64,000 nucleotides of DNA. Source: Nocardioides rotundus. GTDB taxonomy: Bacteria > Actinomycetota > Actinomycetes > Propionibacteriales > Nocardioidaceae. The stretch spans positions 2,371,001 to 2,435,000 of the forward strand of contig NZ_CP082922.1 in NCBI RefSeq assembly GCF_019931675.1, given 5' to 3'. How positions within the stretch are numbered: the first letter of the stretch is position 1; each line of letters starts with the position of its first letter. Shown here piece by piece: positions 40,743 to 49,846 of the stretch. The position numbers and the translations under genes were made by a program. A model generated the notes under the pieces. It worked only from the letters and a program-made list of their open reading frames with translations. It was not told the origin of the DNA and searched no databases.

Positions 40743-43700
40743 TCACCCGCTGACCAGGGCTCCCAGCTCGTCGCGGCCGGGCAGGTCGTCGTGAACGACC
40801 AGCTCGTCGCTGCGCACGTAGTAGAACGCCGCGCGCACCCGCTCCACCGGCAGGCCCTCCAGCTCCGCCCACGCCAGGCGGTAGATCGCCAGCTGCAGCG
40901 GGTCGGCGGTCTGCCCCTGGTTGGTCTTCCAGTCCACGACCAGGAAGGAGCCGTCCTCCTCGCGGTAGACCGAGTCGATCCGCCCGCGCACCACCTGCCC
41001 GGCGAGCACGAGGGCGAACGGCGCCTCGATGGCGTACGGCGCCCGCTCGGCGAAGGCGCCGGCCTCGAACCGCTCCACCAGCGCGGCCAGGTCGGACTCG
41101 TCGTCGATCCCCGCGTCGGCACGGCCCGGCAGGTCGTCGGCGCCCAGCAGGGACTGCTGCCCGAAGCGGGCCTCCACCCAGGCATGGAAGCGCGTGCCGA
41201 ACCGGGCCGCCGGAGCCGGCGGCCGGGGCATCGGGCGGGCCAGGTCGCGCGCGAAGCCCTCCGGGTCGTCCCGGAGCCGGGCCAGCGCGGTCGCCGACAG
41301 GCTGGACGGGAGCGGCACGTGCTGGTCCCGGGCGCCCTCGAGACGCGCCTCGGCCAGCAGTCGACCCATCGCGTCGTCCCACTCCGCGACCCTGGCGGCC
41401 TGGACCATGTCCAGCTCCGGGTCGGCCCCGGCGGGGTCGCTCGCCCGCACCAGCTCGGCGGCGGCGAGCCTGCGCGTCGCCTCCTCGCCGACGCCGGCGA
41501 CCGGCCACGGCCGGGAGGTGTCCTCGTCGGCCAGCGGGTTGGGCGAGCCCTTGGCCGGCTTCTCCAGCCAGCTCTCCGGTCGCTCGCCCCAGCTCTCGAG
41601 GCACTCCCGCGCCACCTGCTGGTAGGGCGAGGGGCCGAACGGCGTCGTCCGGCCGCTCCAGAGGAAGGAGCTGATCCGCAGCCGGTGGGCGGCCCGGGTG
41701 AAGGCGACGTAGCCCAGCCGCAGCTCCTCCACCGCGTCGTGGTCCCGGGTGGCCTGGCGGTAGGCGTCCAGGGCGGGCTTGTCGAAGCCGTGCAGCTGGG
41801 GCAGGTCGTGGGCGTCGCCCCGCAGGGGCGCCGGCAGCACCGCCGGGGAGGAGATCCACAGCGTGCGCGACCGGTTGGACGGGAACCTCGTCTCGCCGAC
41901 GCCGGCGAGGAAGACCGAGTCCCACTCCAGCCCCTTGGACCGGTGGACGGTGAGCAGCTTGACCGAGTCCGCCTCGGTCGGGGTCGCCACGTCGAGGCCG
42001 TTGCCCGCGTCGTCCTCGGCGGTGAGGTAGGCGAGCAGGGCCGGCAGCGTGACGTCACCGTCGACCGCCTGGAACTCCGCGACCGCCTTGACGAAGAGGT
42101 CCAGGTTGTCCCGGCGGGCCGCGGCCGCCGAGCCCACCGCGGATGCGAGCTCGACGTCGACGCCCGTGGTGTCGATGATCCGGCGTACGACGTCCAGCAG
42201 CGGCTCACCCGCGTGCGCGCGCAGCATCCGCAGCTCGGCCGCCAGCAGCGCGAAGCGCTCGCGCGCCTCCTCGGAGTAGGACCAGTCCTCCCCCGGGTCC
42301 TCCAGCGCGTCGCTGAGCGCGGGCAGCTCCGTGGGGTCGATGCCGTCGGCGATGGCGACCAGCGCCTCGGTGATGGCGGCCGGGTCCGACGAGCGCCCGC
42401 GGCCCCCGGCCAGCTCGTCGGCGCGCTGGGCCAGCAGCCGCAGGTCGCGGGGGCCGATCGCCCACCGCGGCCCGGTGAGCAGGGTCAGCAGGGCGGCGTT
42501 GGCGGTGACGTCGTGCAGGAGGTGCAGCACCGCCACCACCTCCGCCACCTCGGGCAGCCGCAGCAGACCGGAGAGGCCGACGATCTCGACCGGGATCCCC
42601 GCGGTGGTGAGCGCGTCGAAGACCTCCTCGGCGTGGCCGTTGTCGCGGGTCAGCACGCCGATGTCCGACCAGCGGTCGGTGTGCGCCTCGCGGACCCTCT
42701 CCACCAAGGCGTCCAGCTCCTCGCGGTGGGTCTCGAAGACCGCGACCTGCACCTCCCCCTCGGCGGCGCCCGGCTTGGGCTCCAGCGGCAGGACCTGAGG
42801 CAGGGCGTCGTAGAGCGGCTGGGCCAGCTCGTTGGCGACCGCCAGGATCCGGCGGTCCGAGCGCCGGTTGACGGTCAGCGGGTAGGTCACCACCTCGCCG
42901 GCTGCGGCAGGGAAGGTCTCGGGGACGCCGAGGATGTTGGAGACCGAGGCACCGCGCCAGCCGTAGATCGCCTGGTTGGGGTCGCCGACCGCGGTGACCG
43001 CATGGCCTCGGCCGTGCTCGGGATCGGGCCCGGAGAACAGCCGCGACAGCATCAGCGCCTGCGCGACCGAGGTGTCCTGGTACTCGTCGAGGAGGACGAC
43101 CTTGAACCTCTCCCGCTCCAGCGCCCCGACGTCGGGCTGCTCCGCGGCCAGCCGCGCGGCGAGTGCGATCTGGTCGGAGAAGTCCATCAGCCCCAGGTCG
43201 GCCTTGAGCCGACGGTAGGACTCGACCAGCCCGAGCAGCTCCGCGCGGCGGTCGATGGCGTTGATCGCCTTCTCACAGGCCTCGCGGTGGCCCTTGCGGT
43301 TCTTGCCGGCCAGCTCCTCGGCCAGCGCCCGCTCGAAGCCGCGCCGTGCCTCGGCGTCGACCCGGCGCACGTCCTCGGCGGTGCGCAGATGCTCGCTCAT
43401 CGCGCCCTCGAGGGCGAGCAGGTTCTGGATGGCGGTGGGCGGGTGGTCGGTGAGGTGGCGGACCTCGCCGGTGTAGCGGTCGACCGCGCGGGCGCCGAGC
43501 TGGTAGCGGGAGGCGTCGGTGATCACCCGGGTGTCCGGCTCGTGCCCGATCCGCAGGCCGTGGTCGGTGAGCAGCGTGGCGGCATAGGCGTTGTACGTCG
43601 CGACCGTCGGCTCCACGACGTCCTCGACCTCGTCCTCCCTGGCCCCGCGCGGAGGCTCCGCGTCCAGCACCCCCGCGTCGACCAGGGCCGCCCGGATCCG

Positions 43701-43964
43701 CTGGCGCAGCTCGGCGGCGGCCTTGGTGGTGAACGTCAGGCCGAGCACCTGGTCGGGTCGCACCTGGCCGGTGACCACGAGGTAGACCACCCGGGCGGCC
43801 ATCAGCGTGGTCTTGCCCGACCCGGCCCCGGCGATCACGACCGCCGGCTCCAGCGGCGCCGAGATCGCCTCCCACTGCTGCGGGCTGGGGGCGTAGTCGG
43901 TGCCCATCACCTGCTGCAGCTCCTCGGGCGAGGTGATCGGGCGGGGGGTGAAGGCCGCGGTCAT
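40743..43964 (-). CDS. adnB: AdnB helicase-nuclease subunit
   Basis: 1073 residues. UvrD-like motor: VVIAGAGSGKTTLMAARVVY (Walker A), LLDEYQDTSVAQALMLSRLF (motif II), VAFTRAAHRLRISSF. C-terminal RecB-like nuclease motif GRIDSVYREEDGSFLVVDWK (GxxD...DxK). AdnAB resects double-strand breaks in actinobacteria in place of RecBCD. ATG 43964 overlaps the adnA stop (ATGA). Gene order adnA-adnB matches Rv3202c-Rv3201c. Confidence 0.93.
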   Translation of the reverse strand: MTAAFTPRPITSPEELQQVMGTDYAPSPQQWEAISAPLEPAVVIAGAGSGKTTLMAARVVYLVVTGQVRPDQVLGLTFTTKAAAELRQRIRAALVDAGVLDAEPPRGAREDEVEDVVEPTVATYNAYAATLLTDHGLRIGHEPDTRVITDASRYQLGARAVDRYTGEVRHLTDHPPTAIQNLLALEGAMSEHLRTAEDVRRVDAEARRGFERALAEELAGKNRKGHREACEKAINAIDRRAELLGLVESYRRLKADLGLMDFSDQIALAARLAAEQPDVGALERERFKVVLLDEYQDTSVAQALMLSRLFSGPDPEHGRGHAVTAVGDPNQAIYGWRGASVSNILGVPETFPAAAGEVVTYPLTVNRRSDRRILAVANELAQPLYDALPQVLPLEPKPGAAEGEVQVAVFETHREELDALVERVREAHTDRWSDIGVLTRDNGHAEEVFDALTTAGIPVEIVGLSGLLRLPEVAEVVAVLHLLHDVTANAALLTLLTGPRWAIGPRDLRLLAQRADELAGGRGRSSDPAAITEALVAIADGIDPTELPALSDALEDPGEDWSYSEEARERFALLAAELRMLRAHAGEPLLDVVRRIIDTTGVDVELASAVGSAAAARRDNLDLFVKAVAEFQAVDGDVTLPALLAYLTAEDDAGNGLDVATPTEADSVKLLTVHRSKGLEWDSVFLAGVGETRFPSNRSRTLWISSPAVLPAPLRGDAHDLPQLHGFDKPALDAYRQATRDHDAVEELRLGYVAFTRAAHRLRISSFLWSGRTTPFGPSPYQQVARECLESWGERPESWLEKPAKGSPNPLADEDTSRPWPVAGVGEEATRRLAAAELVRASDPAGADPELDMVQAARVAEWDDAMGRLLAEARLEGARDQHVPLPSSLSATALARLRDDPEGFARDLARPMPRPPAPAARFGTRFHAWVEARFGQQSLLGADDLPGRADAGIDDESDLAALVERFEAGAFAERAPYAIEAPFALVLAGQVVRGRIDSVYREEDGSFLVVDWKTNQGQTADPLQLAIYRLAWAELEGLPVERVRAAFYYVRSDELVVHDDLPGRDELGALVSG

Positions 43965-46900
43965 CGGGTGATCACCGACCCGGCGCTCTTGGCGGGACAC
44001 AGCGAGACGAACGCGCACTTCTGGCAGTGCGCGCCGACCACGGCCGGGAACCGCTCGGCCCGCAGCATGGAGGCGGTCGCGGCCAGCTCAGCACGCAGCC
44101 CATCTCGCTCGGGGCCGTCCTCGCTGTGGGCGGGCTGCACCTGCACCTTGGCGTCACCCTCCTCGGTCAGGCCGATCTGGACCAGCTCGGCGCCCCCGGC
44201 CCGGGCGTCGGGGAGCCGATCGGCGACCGCGCCGTGGTCGACGGCGTACTGGTAGAGGGCGAGCTGGCGATGCTTGAGCACCTGCGGCCCGCTGGGGGCG
44301 TCGCGTCCGGTCTTGAGGTCGACCACGACGACCTGGCCGTCGTGGTCGAGCTCGAGCCGGTCGGCGTAGCCGATGAGCGTGACCTGCTCGCCCTCGGGCA
44401 GCTCCACGACGGTGCTGAACCGGGCCTCGGTGCCGACCAGGTCGCGCGGGTTGGCGTGGTGCCAGCGCAGGAACCGCTCCAGTGCCACGCGGATCCGCTC
44501 GTGCTCGCGCAGCTTGGACCAGGGGGTGCGGAACTCCAGCCGGTCCCACACCGCGTCGACGTGCTCCATCAGCAGGTCGGCGTCCTCGGGGCCGGCCACG
44601 ATCTCTCCGGAGGCGACCCGCTCGGCGAGGGCGTGCATGATCTGGCCCAGGTTGGCGGACTGGTGGGCGCGCGCGACGCCGCCCGCCTCCTGCTCGAGGA
44701 ACCACTGCGTGGGGCAGACCATCAGCTGCTCCAGCACGCTCGCGGACACCGGGACGGGCGCATCGGGGTCGCGGACCGGGGTGAGCGACTGCGACGACGA
44801 CCGCGCCCCCCACCAGGTGGCCGGGTCGGCCTGCGGCACCAGCTGGCGACCGCCGGCGGCCTCCCGCGCCAGCGCGGCCAGCCGCCGGGCCGCCGCACGC
44901 CGGAGCGGCTCGTCGGTGGCCGGGTCGGCCAGGGTCCGCCGCAGGTCCGCCACCAGGCCCGTCAGCGACAGCGGCCGCGGCGGGCGCCCGACCACGTGCT
45001 GGGGCTCGACGCCGAGCTCGCCCACGAACCGCGACGGCTGCTCGCCGTCCTCGTCGGGTGACTGCACGGCGGTCACCACCAGCCGCTGCCGGGCCCGGGT
45101 GCAGGCGACGTAGAACAGCCGGCGCTCCTCCATCAGCAGCTCGCGCACGCTCGCCGGCGGCTGCACCCCGTCGGTGCCGATCCGGTCGGCCTGCAGGAGC
45201 GTGGCCCGCCGCCGCAGGTCCGGCCATCCGTCCTGCTGGACGTGGGCGACGACCACCAGCCGCCACTCCAGGCCCTTGGACCGGTGGGCCGTGAGCAGGC
45301 GTACGGCAGATCCGCGAACCCCGCGCTCGGCGAGCGTGTCACCCGGGATCTCCTGGGCGACCAGGGTCTCCAGGAACGCGCGGACCCCGGCATGGTCCCG
45401 GCGCTCCTCGGCGCGGGCCGCGGCCTCGAAGAGGGCCACGATCGCATCCAGGTCGCGGTGCGCCCGGCGAGCCGCTCCCCCGCCGGCCTCGACGCCTCGG
45501 CGCAGCCGCGCCGGCCAGGACGTGCCCGACCACAGGGCCCACAGGACCTCCTCGGCCGTCCCGCCCTCGACCATCGTGGTCCTGGCACGGTCGAGCAGGT
45601 CGGTGAGGGCACGAGCGCGGTGTGCCTCCGGACCCTCGACGCCGTCGAGGATCCGGGGGTCGGCGACGACCTGCCGCACCAGCTCGCGCGAGGGGCGGGC
45701 CGTGCGCTCCTCGGCGTGGGCGCGCTCCTTCTCCCGGACCCGCAGCCGTCGGGCCAGGCGCCGCAGCGCCCCGGCGTCCAGTCCGCCCAGCGGCCCCACG
45801 AGCAGCGCCTCGGCGCGACTGTGGTCGATGAAGTCCACGTGCTCGGGGTCGTCGACCTCGATGTGCACCACCGCACGCAGGGCGTCGAGCAGCGGCAGCA
45901 CAGCGGGGTCCTCGACGAGGGGCACGTCGTCACCGGCCACCTCGACCGGCACGCCGGCCGCACCCAGCGAGCGGCGCAGGCCGGGGATGGACCCGCGGCC
46001 GGAGCGGACCAGGACGGCCATCTCGTCCCAGCCGATGCCGTCCTCCAGGTGGGCCCGGCGCAGCAGGTCGGCCAGGTGCTCGGCCTCGGCCCGGTCGGTG
46101 TCGAAGGTGCGCACCTCCACCCGGCCGGTGCCCAGCCCGGGGGCGTCCGCGACCGGCTCGAGGAAGGCCTGCCGTGCCTCCTCGGGGATGCTGCCGGGCA
46201 GGCCGAGCCGCGCGGCGACCCGCTGGGAGGCGAGCAGCAGGTGGGCGCCGAAGCGGCGCGTGGTGCGCAGCGCGACCACGTCCGCCGGTCGTCCATCGGC
46301 GTGGGGGAACTCGCGGGGGAAGTCCAAGATGCCCCGCACCTCGGCTCCGCGGAAGCCGTAGATCGACTGGTGCGGGTCGCCCACGGCGACCAGGTCGCGC
46401 CCGTCGCCGGCGATCGCCCGCAGCAGGGCGACCTGCCCGGGGTCGGTGTCCTGGTACTCGTCGACGAAGACGTGCCGGAAGCGGGCCCGCAGCTCCTCGC
46501 GGTGGGCCTCGGCCTCGATGGTGGCGCGCCGGATCAGGTCCGGGTGGTCGATCGCGCTCTGCGCGTCCAGGTTGGTGAGGTACTGCTCGAGGAACAGGCC
46601 GGCCGCCTCCCACTCCGGCAGCCCCTCGGCCGCACCGAGCTCGCGCAGGCGGTGGCCGTCGATGCCCTTCTCCCGGGCGCGGGAGAGCACGGCCTGCACC
46701 TCGCGCGCGAAGCCTCGCGTGCCGACCGCCCGGCGCAGCTTCTCCGGCCAGCGCACCGCCTCGGGGTGCTCGCCCATCAGCTCGCGCAGCACCACGTCGG
46801 CCTCCGGTGCGCTCAGCAGCCGCAGCGGGGCGTCGTACAGCTCCTGAGGCGCGTAGGCGCGCACCAGGGAGTAGGCGAAGGAGTGGAACGTGGACGCGAC

Positions 46901-47212
46901 CGGGCTGGCCACGGTGCGCCCGAGCCGGGCGGTGACCCGGTCCCGCAGCTGCTCGGCGGCCTTGCGGGAGAACGTCAGCGCGAGCACGGAGCCCGGGTCG
47001 GCGCCGCGCCGGTCGATCCGATCGACGATCGCCTCGACCAGGGTCGTGGTCTTCCCGGTCCCGGGCCCGGCGAGCACGAGCAGCGGGCCGCCGGCGTGGT
47101 CCACGACCGCCTGCTGCTGGGCGTCGAGGGTGGGCCCCACGGCCGTCTCGGCGGAGGGACGGGTGAGGACGTAGCGGGGGCCCGCGTCGGAGGGAGTCGG
47201 CGTCGAAGTCAT
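43961..47212 (-). CDS. adnA: AdnA helicase-nuclease subunit
   Basis: 1083 residues. Walker A LVLAGPGTGKTTTLVEAI, DEYQDTDPGQ, YGFRGAEVRG. C-terminal nuclease: IGYADRLELDHDGQVVVVDL followed by KTGRD, with four cysteines (MVCPTQW and HCQKCAFVSLC, giving C...C-x2-C-x5-C), an AddB-type Fe-S nuclease. Partner of AdnB in end resection. Divergent from the CoA-transferase gene. Confidence 0.93.
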   Translation of the reverse strand: MTSTPTPSDAGPRYVLTRPSAETAVGPTLDAQQQAVVDHAGGPLLVLAGPGTGKTTTLVEAIVDRIDRRGADPGSVLALTFSRKAAEQLRDRVTARLGRTVASPVASTFHSFAYSLVRAYAPQELYDAPLRLLSAPEADVVLRELMGEHPEAVRWPEKLRRAVGTRGFAREVQAVLSRAREKGIDGHRLRELGAAEGLPEWEAAGLFLEQYLTNLDAQSAIDHPDLIRRATIEAEAHREELRARFRHVFVDEYQDTDPGQVALLRAIAGDGRDLVAVGDPHQSIYGFRGAEVRGILDFPREFPHADGRPADVVALRTTRRFGAHLLLASQRVAARLGLPGSIPEEARQAFLEPVADAPGLGTGRVEVRTFDTDRAEAEHLADLLRRAHLEDGIGWDEMAVLVRSGRGSIPGLRRSLGAAGVPVEVAGDDVPLVEDPAVLPLLDALRAVVHIEVDDPEHVDFIDHSRAEALLVGPLGGLDAGALRRLARRLRVREKERAHAEERTARPSRELVRQVVADPRILDGVEGPEAHRARALTDLLDRARTTMVEGGTAEEVLWALWSGTSWPARLRRGVEAGGGAARRAHRDLDAIVALFEAAARAEERRDHAGVRAFLETLVAQEIPGDTLAERGVRGSAVRLLTAHRSKGLEWRLVVVAHVQQDGWPDLRRRATLLQADRIGTDGVQPPASVRELLMEERRLFYVACTRARQRLVVTAVQSPDEDGEQPSRFVGELGVEPQHVVGRPPRPLSLTGLVADLRRTLADPATDEPLRRAAARRLAALAREAAGGRQLVPQADPATWWGARSSSQSLTPVRDPDAPVPVSASVLEQLMVCPTQWFLEQEAGGVARAHQSANLGQIMHALAERVASGEIVAGPEDADLLMEHVDAVWDRLEFRTPWSKLREHERIRVALERFLRWHHANPRDLVGTEARFSTVVELPEGEQVTLIGYADRLELDHDGQVVVVDLKTGRDAPSGPQVLKHRQLALYQYAVDHGAVADRLPDARAGGAELVQIGLTEEGDAKVQVQPAHSEDGPERDGLRAELAATASMLRAERFPAVVGAHCQKCAFVSLCPAKSAGSVITR

Positions 47213-47271
47213 GGCACGGGCTACCTAACCACCCGGCACCGACAGCGTCCGGGAATCGGTAGCGTGCCCGT

Positions 47272-48450
47272 GTGAGCGCACCCCTGGACGACCTGCTGGT
47301 CGTGGACCTGACCCGTGCCCTGGCCGGACCGCAGGCGGCGATGATGCTCGCCGACCTGGGTGCCCGGGTGATCAAGGTGGAGTCGCCCTCCGGGGACGAC
47401 ACCCGCGCCTGGGGGCCGCCGTGGGCGGGGGACCCGGGGCCGGACGACGCCCACGACTCGACGTACTTCCACTCCGCGAACCGCAACAAGGAGTCGGTGG
47501 TCCTGGACCTGAAGGACCCCGAGGACGCGCTGCTGCTCGACGAGCTGGTCCGGCGCGCCGACGTGCTCCTGGAGAACTTCCGGCACGGCACCCTGGACCG
47601 GCTCGGCTGGCCGGTGGAGCGGCTGCACGAGCTCAACCCGGGGCTGGTGGTCGGCAAGATCACCGGCTTCGGCCACGACGGGCCCGAGGCGGACCGCGCC
47701 GGATACGACCAGATCGCCCAGGGCGAGGGCGGCCTGATGAGCGTCACCGGGGTCGCCGAGCCGACCAAGGTCGGGGTGCCCATCGCCGACCTGCTGGCGG
47801 GCATGAACCTGGCGTACGGCGTCCTGGCGGCGCTGCACGAGCGCGAGCGCACCGGCCGCGGCCGCGTGGTGCGGACCTCGCTGCTCGCCGGCGTCGTGGG
47901 CGTGCACGCCTTCCAGGGCACCCGCTGGACCCTGGGCGGTGAGGAGCCCGGCCTGTCGGGCTCCCACCACCCGGCGATCGCGCCGTACGGCGTCTTCCGT
48001 GCCGCCGACGGCCCGATCCAGGTGGCCGTGGGCTCCGAGGGGCTGTGGGCCCGGTTCGTCGCCGCGCTCGGCCTGGACGCCGCGGACCCGCGCTTCGGGA
48101 CCAACCGGGACCGGGTCGCCCATCGCGACGAGCTGATCGCCGTCGTCGAGCAGGCGCTGTCGCAGGGCAGCGCCGACGACTGGCTGGACCGCTTGCTGCG
48201 GGCCGGCGTGCCCGCCGGGCGGGTCCGCACGCTCCCGCAGGTCTACGACTGGGAGCAGACCCGCTCCCAGGGGCTGCTGCTGGAGGTCGAGCACCCGGAG
48301 TTCGGGACGCTGCGACTGCCGGGCTCGCCGCTGCGGTTCGACGACCAGGCGTTCTCCGGCGGCCGGGAGGAGCACTCCGCTCCCCCGCTCCTGGACCAGC
48401 AGGGGGACCGGATCCGGGCCTGGCTGCGCGGGGACGACGGGCGCGTGTGA
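47272..48450 (+). CDS. CaiB/BaiF family CoA transferase
   Basis: 392 residues. Family III CoA-transferase signatures: VVDLTRALAGPQAAMMLADLGARVIKVE, RNKESVVLDLKDPE, and GYDQIAQGEGGLMSVTG, the region around the catalytic aspartate. Acyl substrate unknown. GTG start. Divergent from adnA. Confidence 0.93.
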   Translation: MSAPLDDLLVVDLTRALAGPQAAMMLADLGARVIKVESPSGDDTRAWGPPWAGDPGPDDAHDSTYFHSANRNKESVVLDLKDPEDALLLDELVRRADVLLENFRHGTLDRLGWPVERLHELNPGLVVGKITGFGHDGPEADRAGYDQIAQGEGGLMSVTGVAEPTKVGVPIADLLAGMNLAYGVLAALHERERTGRGRVVRTSLLAGVVGVHAFQGTRWTLGGEEPGLSGSHHPAIAPYGVFRAADGPIQVAVGSEGLWARFVAALGLDAADPRFGTNRDRVAHRDELIAVVEQALSQGSADDWLDRLLRAGVPAGRVRTLPQVYDWEQTRSQGLLLEVEHPEFGTLRLPGSPLRFDDQAFSGGREEHSAPPLLDQQGDRIRAWLRGDDGRV

Positions 48451-48509
48451 CGAAGATTCTTCGCCGGATTCGCCCAGCATCCGGACGAATGCCAGTACGC
48501 TGACCGAAC

Positions 48510-48544
48510 TGGTGGCGCTGGGTCCGGGGGGATCAGCGCCACCA
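48510..48544. terminator. bidirectional terminator hairpin
   Basis: Perfect 11-bp stem TGGTGGCGCTG (48510-48520) with CAGCGCCACCA (48534-48544), 13-nt loop. Lies between convergent CoA-transferase and acyltransferase genes. Confidence 0.75.
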
Positions 48545-48571
48545 TCCACGTCCGGCCCCCACCGTGGAGGC

Positions 48572-49240
48572 TCAGGCGTCGGGCGGCCGCTCGTTGTAGA
48601 CCCCGGCCTGCTCCTGGCCCGACAGCGCGGCGATCCGCTCCATCAGCCGGTCGGTCAGGTCGCGCCGGGCCCGGCCGCGCGGCACCCCGTCGTACTCTCC
48701 CGTGACCGCGATCGGCTCTCCGAACGCCACGTCCACCGTGGCCAGCCGCGGCAGGTTGGAGCCCACAGGCTGGAGGTCCTGGGTGCCACGCAGCCCGACG
48801 GGCACGATCGGCACCTGGGCCGACAGCGCGAGCTCGGCGACCCCCGTGCGGCCGCGGTAGAGCCGCCCGTCACGCGACCGCGTGCCCTCGGGGTAGATCC
48901 CGAACGCCTCGCCCCGGCGCAGCACCTCCAGCGCCGTGTCCAGCGACGCCATCGCGGCCCGGGTGTCGTCCCGGTCGACCGGCAGCATCCCGAGGCCGCC
49001 GAACCAGGCGCGGGAGGCGGCGCCGCGGAGCCCCGTCCCGGTGAAGTAGTCCGACTTGGCGAGGAACACCACCTTGCGCGGCACCACGGACGGGATCACC
49101 ACCGAGTCCGCGAAGGACAGGTGGTTGCTGGCCACGATCACCCCGCCGGTGCTCGGCACGTTCTCCAGGCCGGTCACCCGGGGACGCCACACCGCCTTCA
49201 GCACGGGTGGGATGACCAGGTTGACGACCTCGTAGAGCAC
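48572..49240 (-). CDS. 1-acyl-glycerol-3-phosphate acyltransferase (PlsC-like)
   Basis: 222 residues. Motif I VIVASNHLSFADSVVIP (H-x4-D), motif III FGIYPEGTRSRDGRLYRG, motif IV PIVPVGLRGT. Acylates lysophosphatidate or a related lipid. GTG 49240 gives the normal family N-terminus after a GGGGAG tract; longer frames extend into the tpx gene and were rejected. Confidence 0.93.
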   Translation of the reverse strand: MLYEVVNLVIPPVLKAVWRPRVTGLENVPSTGGVIVASNHLSFADSVVIPSVVPRKVVFLAKSDYFTGTGLRGAASRAWFGGLGMLPVDRDDTRAAMASLDTALEVLRRGEAFGIYPEGTRSRDGRLYRGRTGVAELALSAQVPIVPVGLRGTQDLQPVGSNLPRLATVDVAFGEPIAVTGEYDGVPRGRARRDLTDRLMERIAALSGQEQAGVYNERPPDA

Positions 49241-49300
49241 TCCGGCATTCTCCCCTGCCCGGCGCCGGTGCGGCCACCCCCCGCCTGCTAGAAAGAGCCC

Positions 49301-49792
49301 ATGGCAACCACCTCGTTCAAAGGCACCCCCGTCAACACCGTCGGCGACCTCCCGGCGACCGGACAGCCCGCTCCGGTGGTCGACCTGGTCGGCAGCGACC
49401 TCGCCGCCGTGACCCGCACGGAGGGCCGGCGGACGGTGCTCAACATCTTCCCCAGCGTCGACACCGGCGTGTGCGCGGAGAGCGTGCGGCACTTCAACCA
49501 GCTGGCCGCGGGCCTGGACAACACCGAGGTCATCTGCGCGAGCAAGGACCTCCCGTTCGCCCTGGCCCGCTTCTGCGGCGCCGAGGGGATCGAGGACGTC
49601 GTGACCGCATCGGCGTTCCGCACCGACTTCGGCGAGTCGTACGGCGTGACCATGGCCGACGGCCCGCTCGCCGGGCTCCTGGCCCGGTCGGTCGTGGTGA
49701 TCGACACCGACGGCACCGTGCTGCACACCGAGCTGGTCCCCGACATCGGGCAGGAGCCCGACTACGACGCCGCCACCGCGGCACTCGGCTGA
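49301..49792 (+). CDS. tpx: thiol peroxidase Tpx
   Basis: 163 residues. Peroxidatic Cys58 in [12 protein letters not shown] and resolving Cys92 in [10 protein letters not shown], as in atypical 2-Cys peroxiredoxins of the Tpx type. Reduces H2O2 and organic peroxides with thioredoxin. GAAAG ribosome site. Divergent from plsC. Confidence 0.95.
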   Translation: MATTSFKGTPVNTVGDLPATGQPAPVVDLVGSDLAAVTRTEGRRTVLNIFPSVDTGVCAESVRHFNQLAAGLDNTEVICASKDLPFALARFCGAEGIEDVVTASAFRTDFGESYGVTMADGPLAGLLARSVVVIDTDGTVLHTELVPDIGQEPDYDAATAALG

Positions 49793-49846
49793 CCCTCTGC
49801 GCCGCGCTGCCACCCGGAGGGCCGCTCGGGGTGCTATGAATGGCCG

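Noticed and set aside
40791..44255. 1154-codon plus-strand open frame opposite adnB
   Set aside because: High-GC antisense frame; adnB on the other strand has full helicase and nuclease motifs. Similar long shadows opposite UPF0182, SulP and the M6 protease genes were also dropped.
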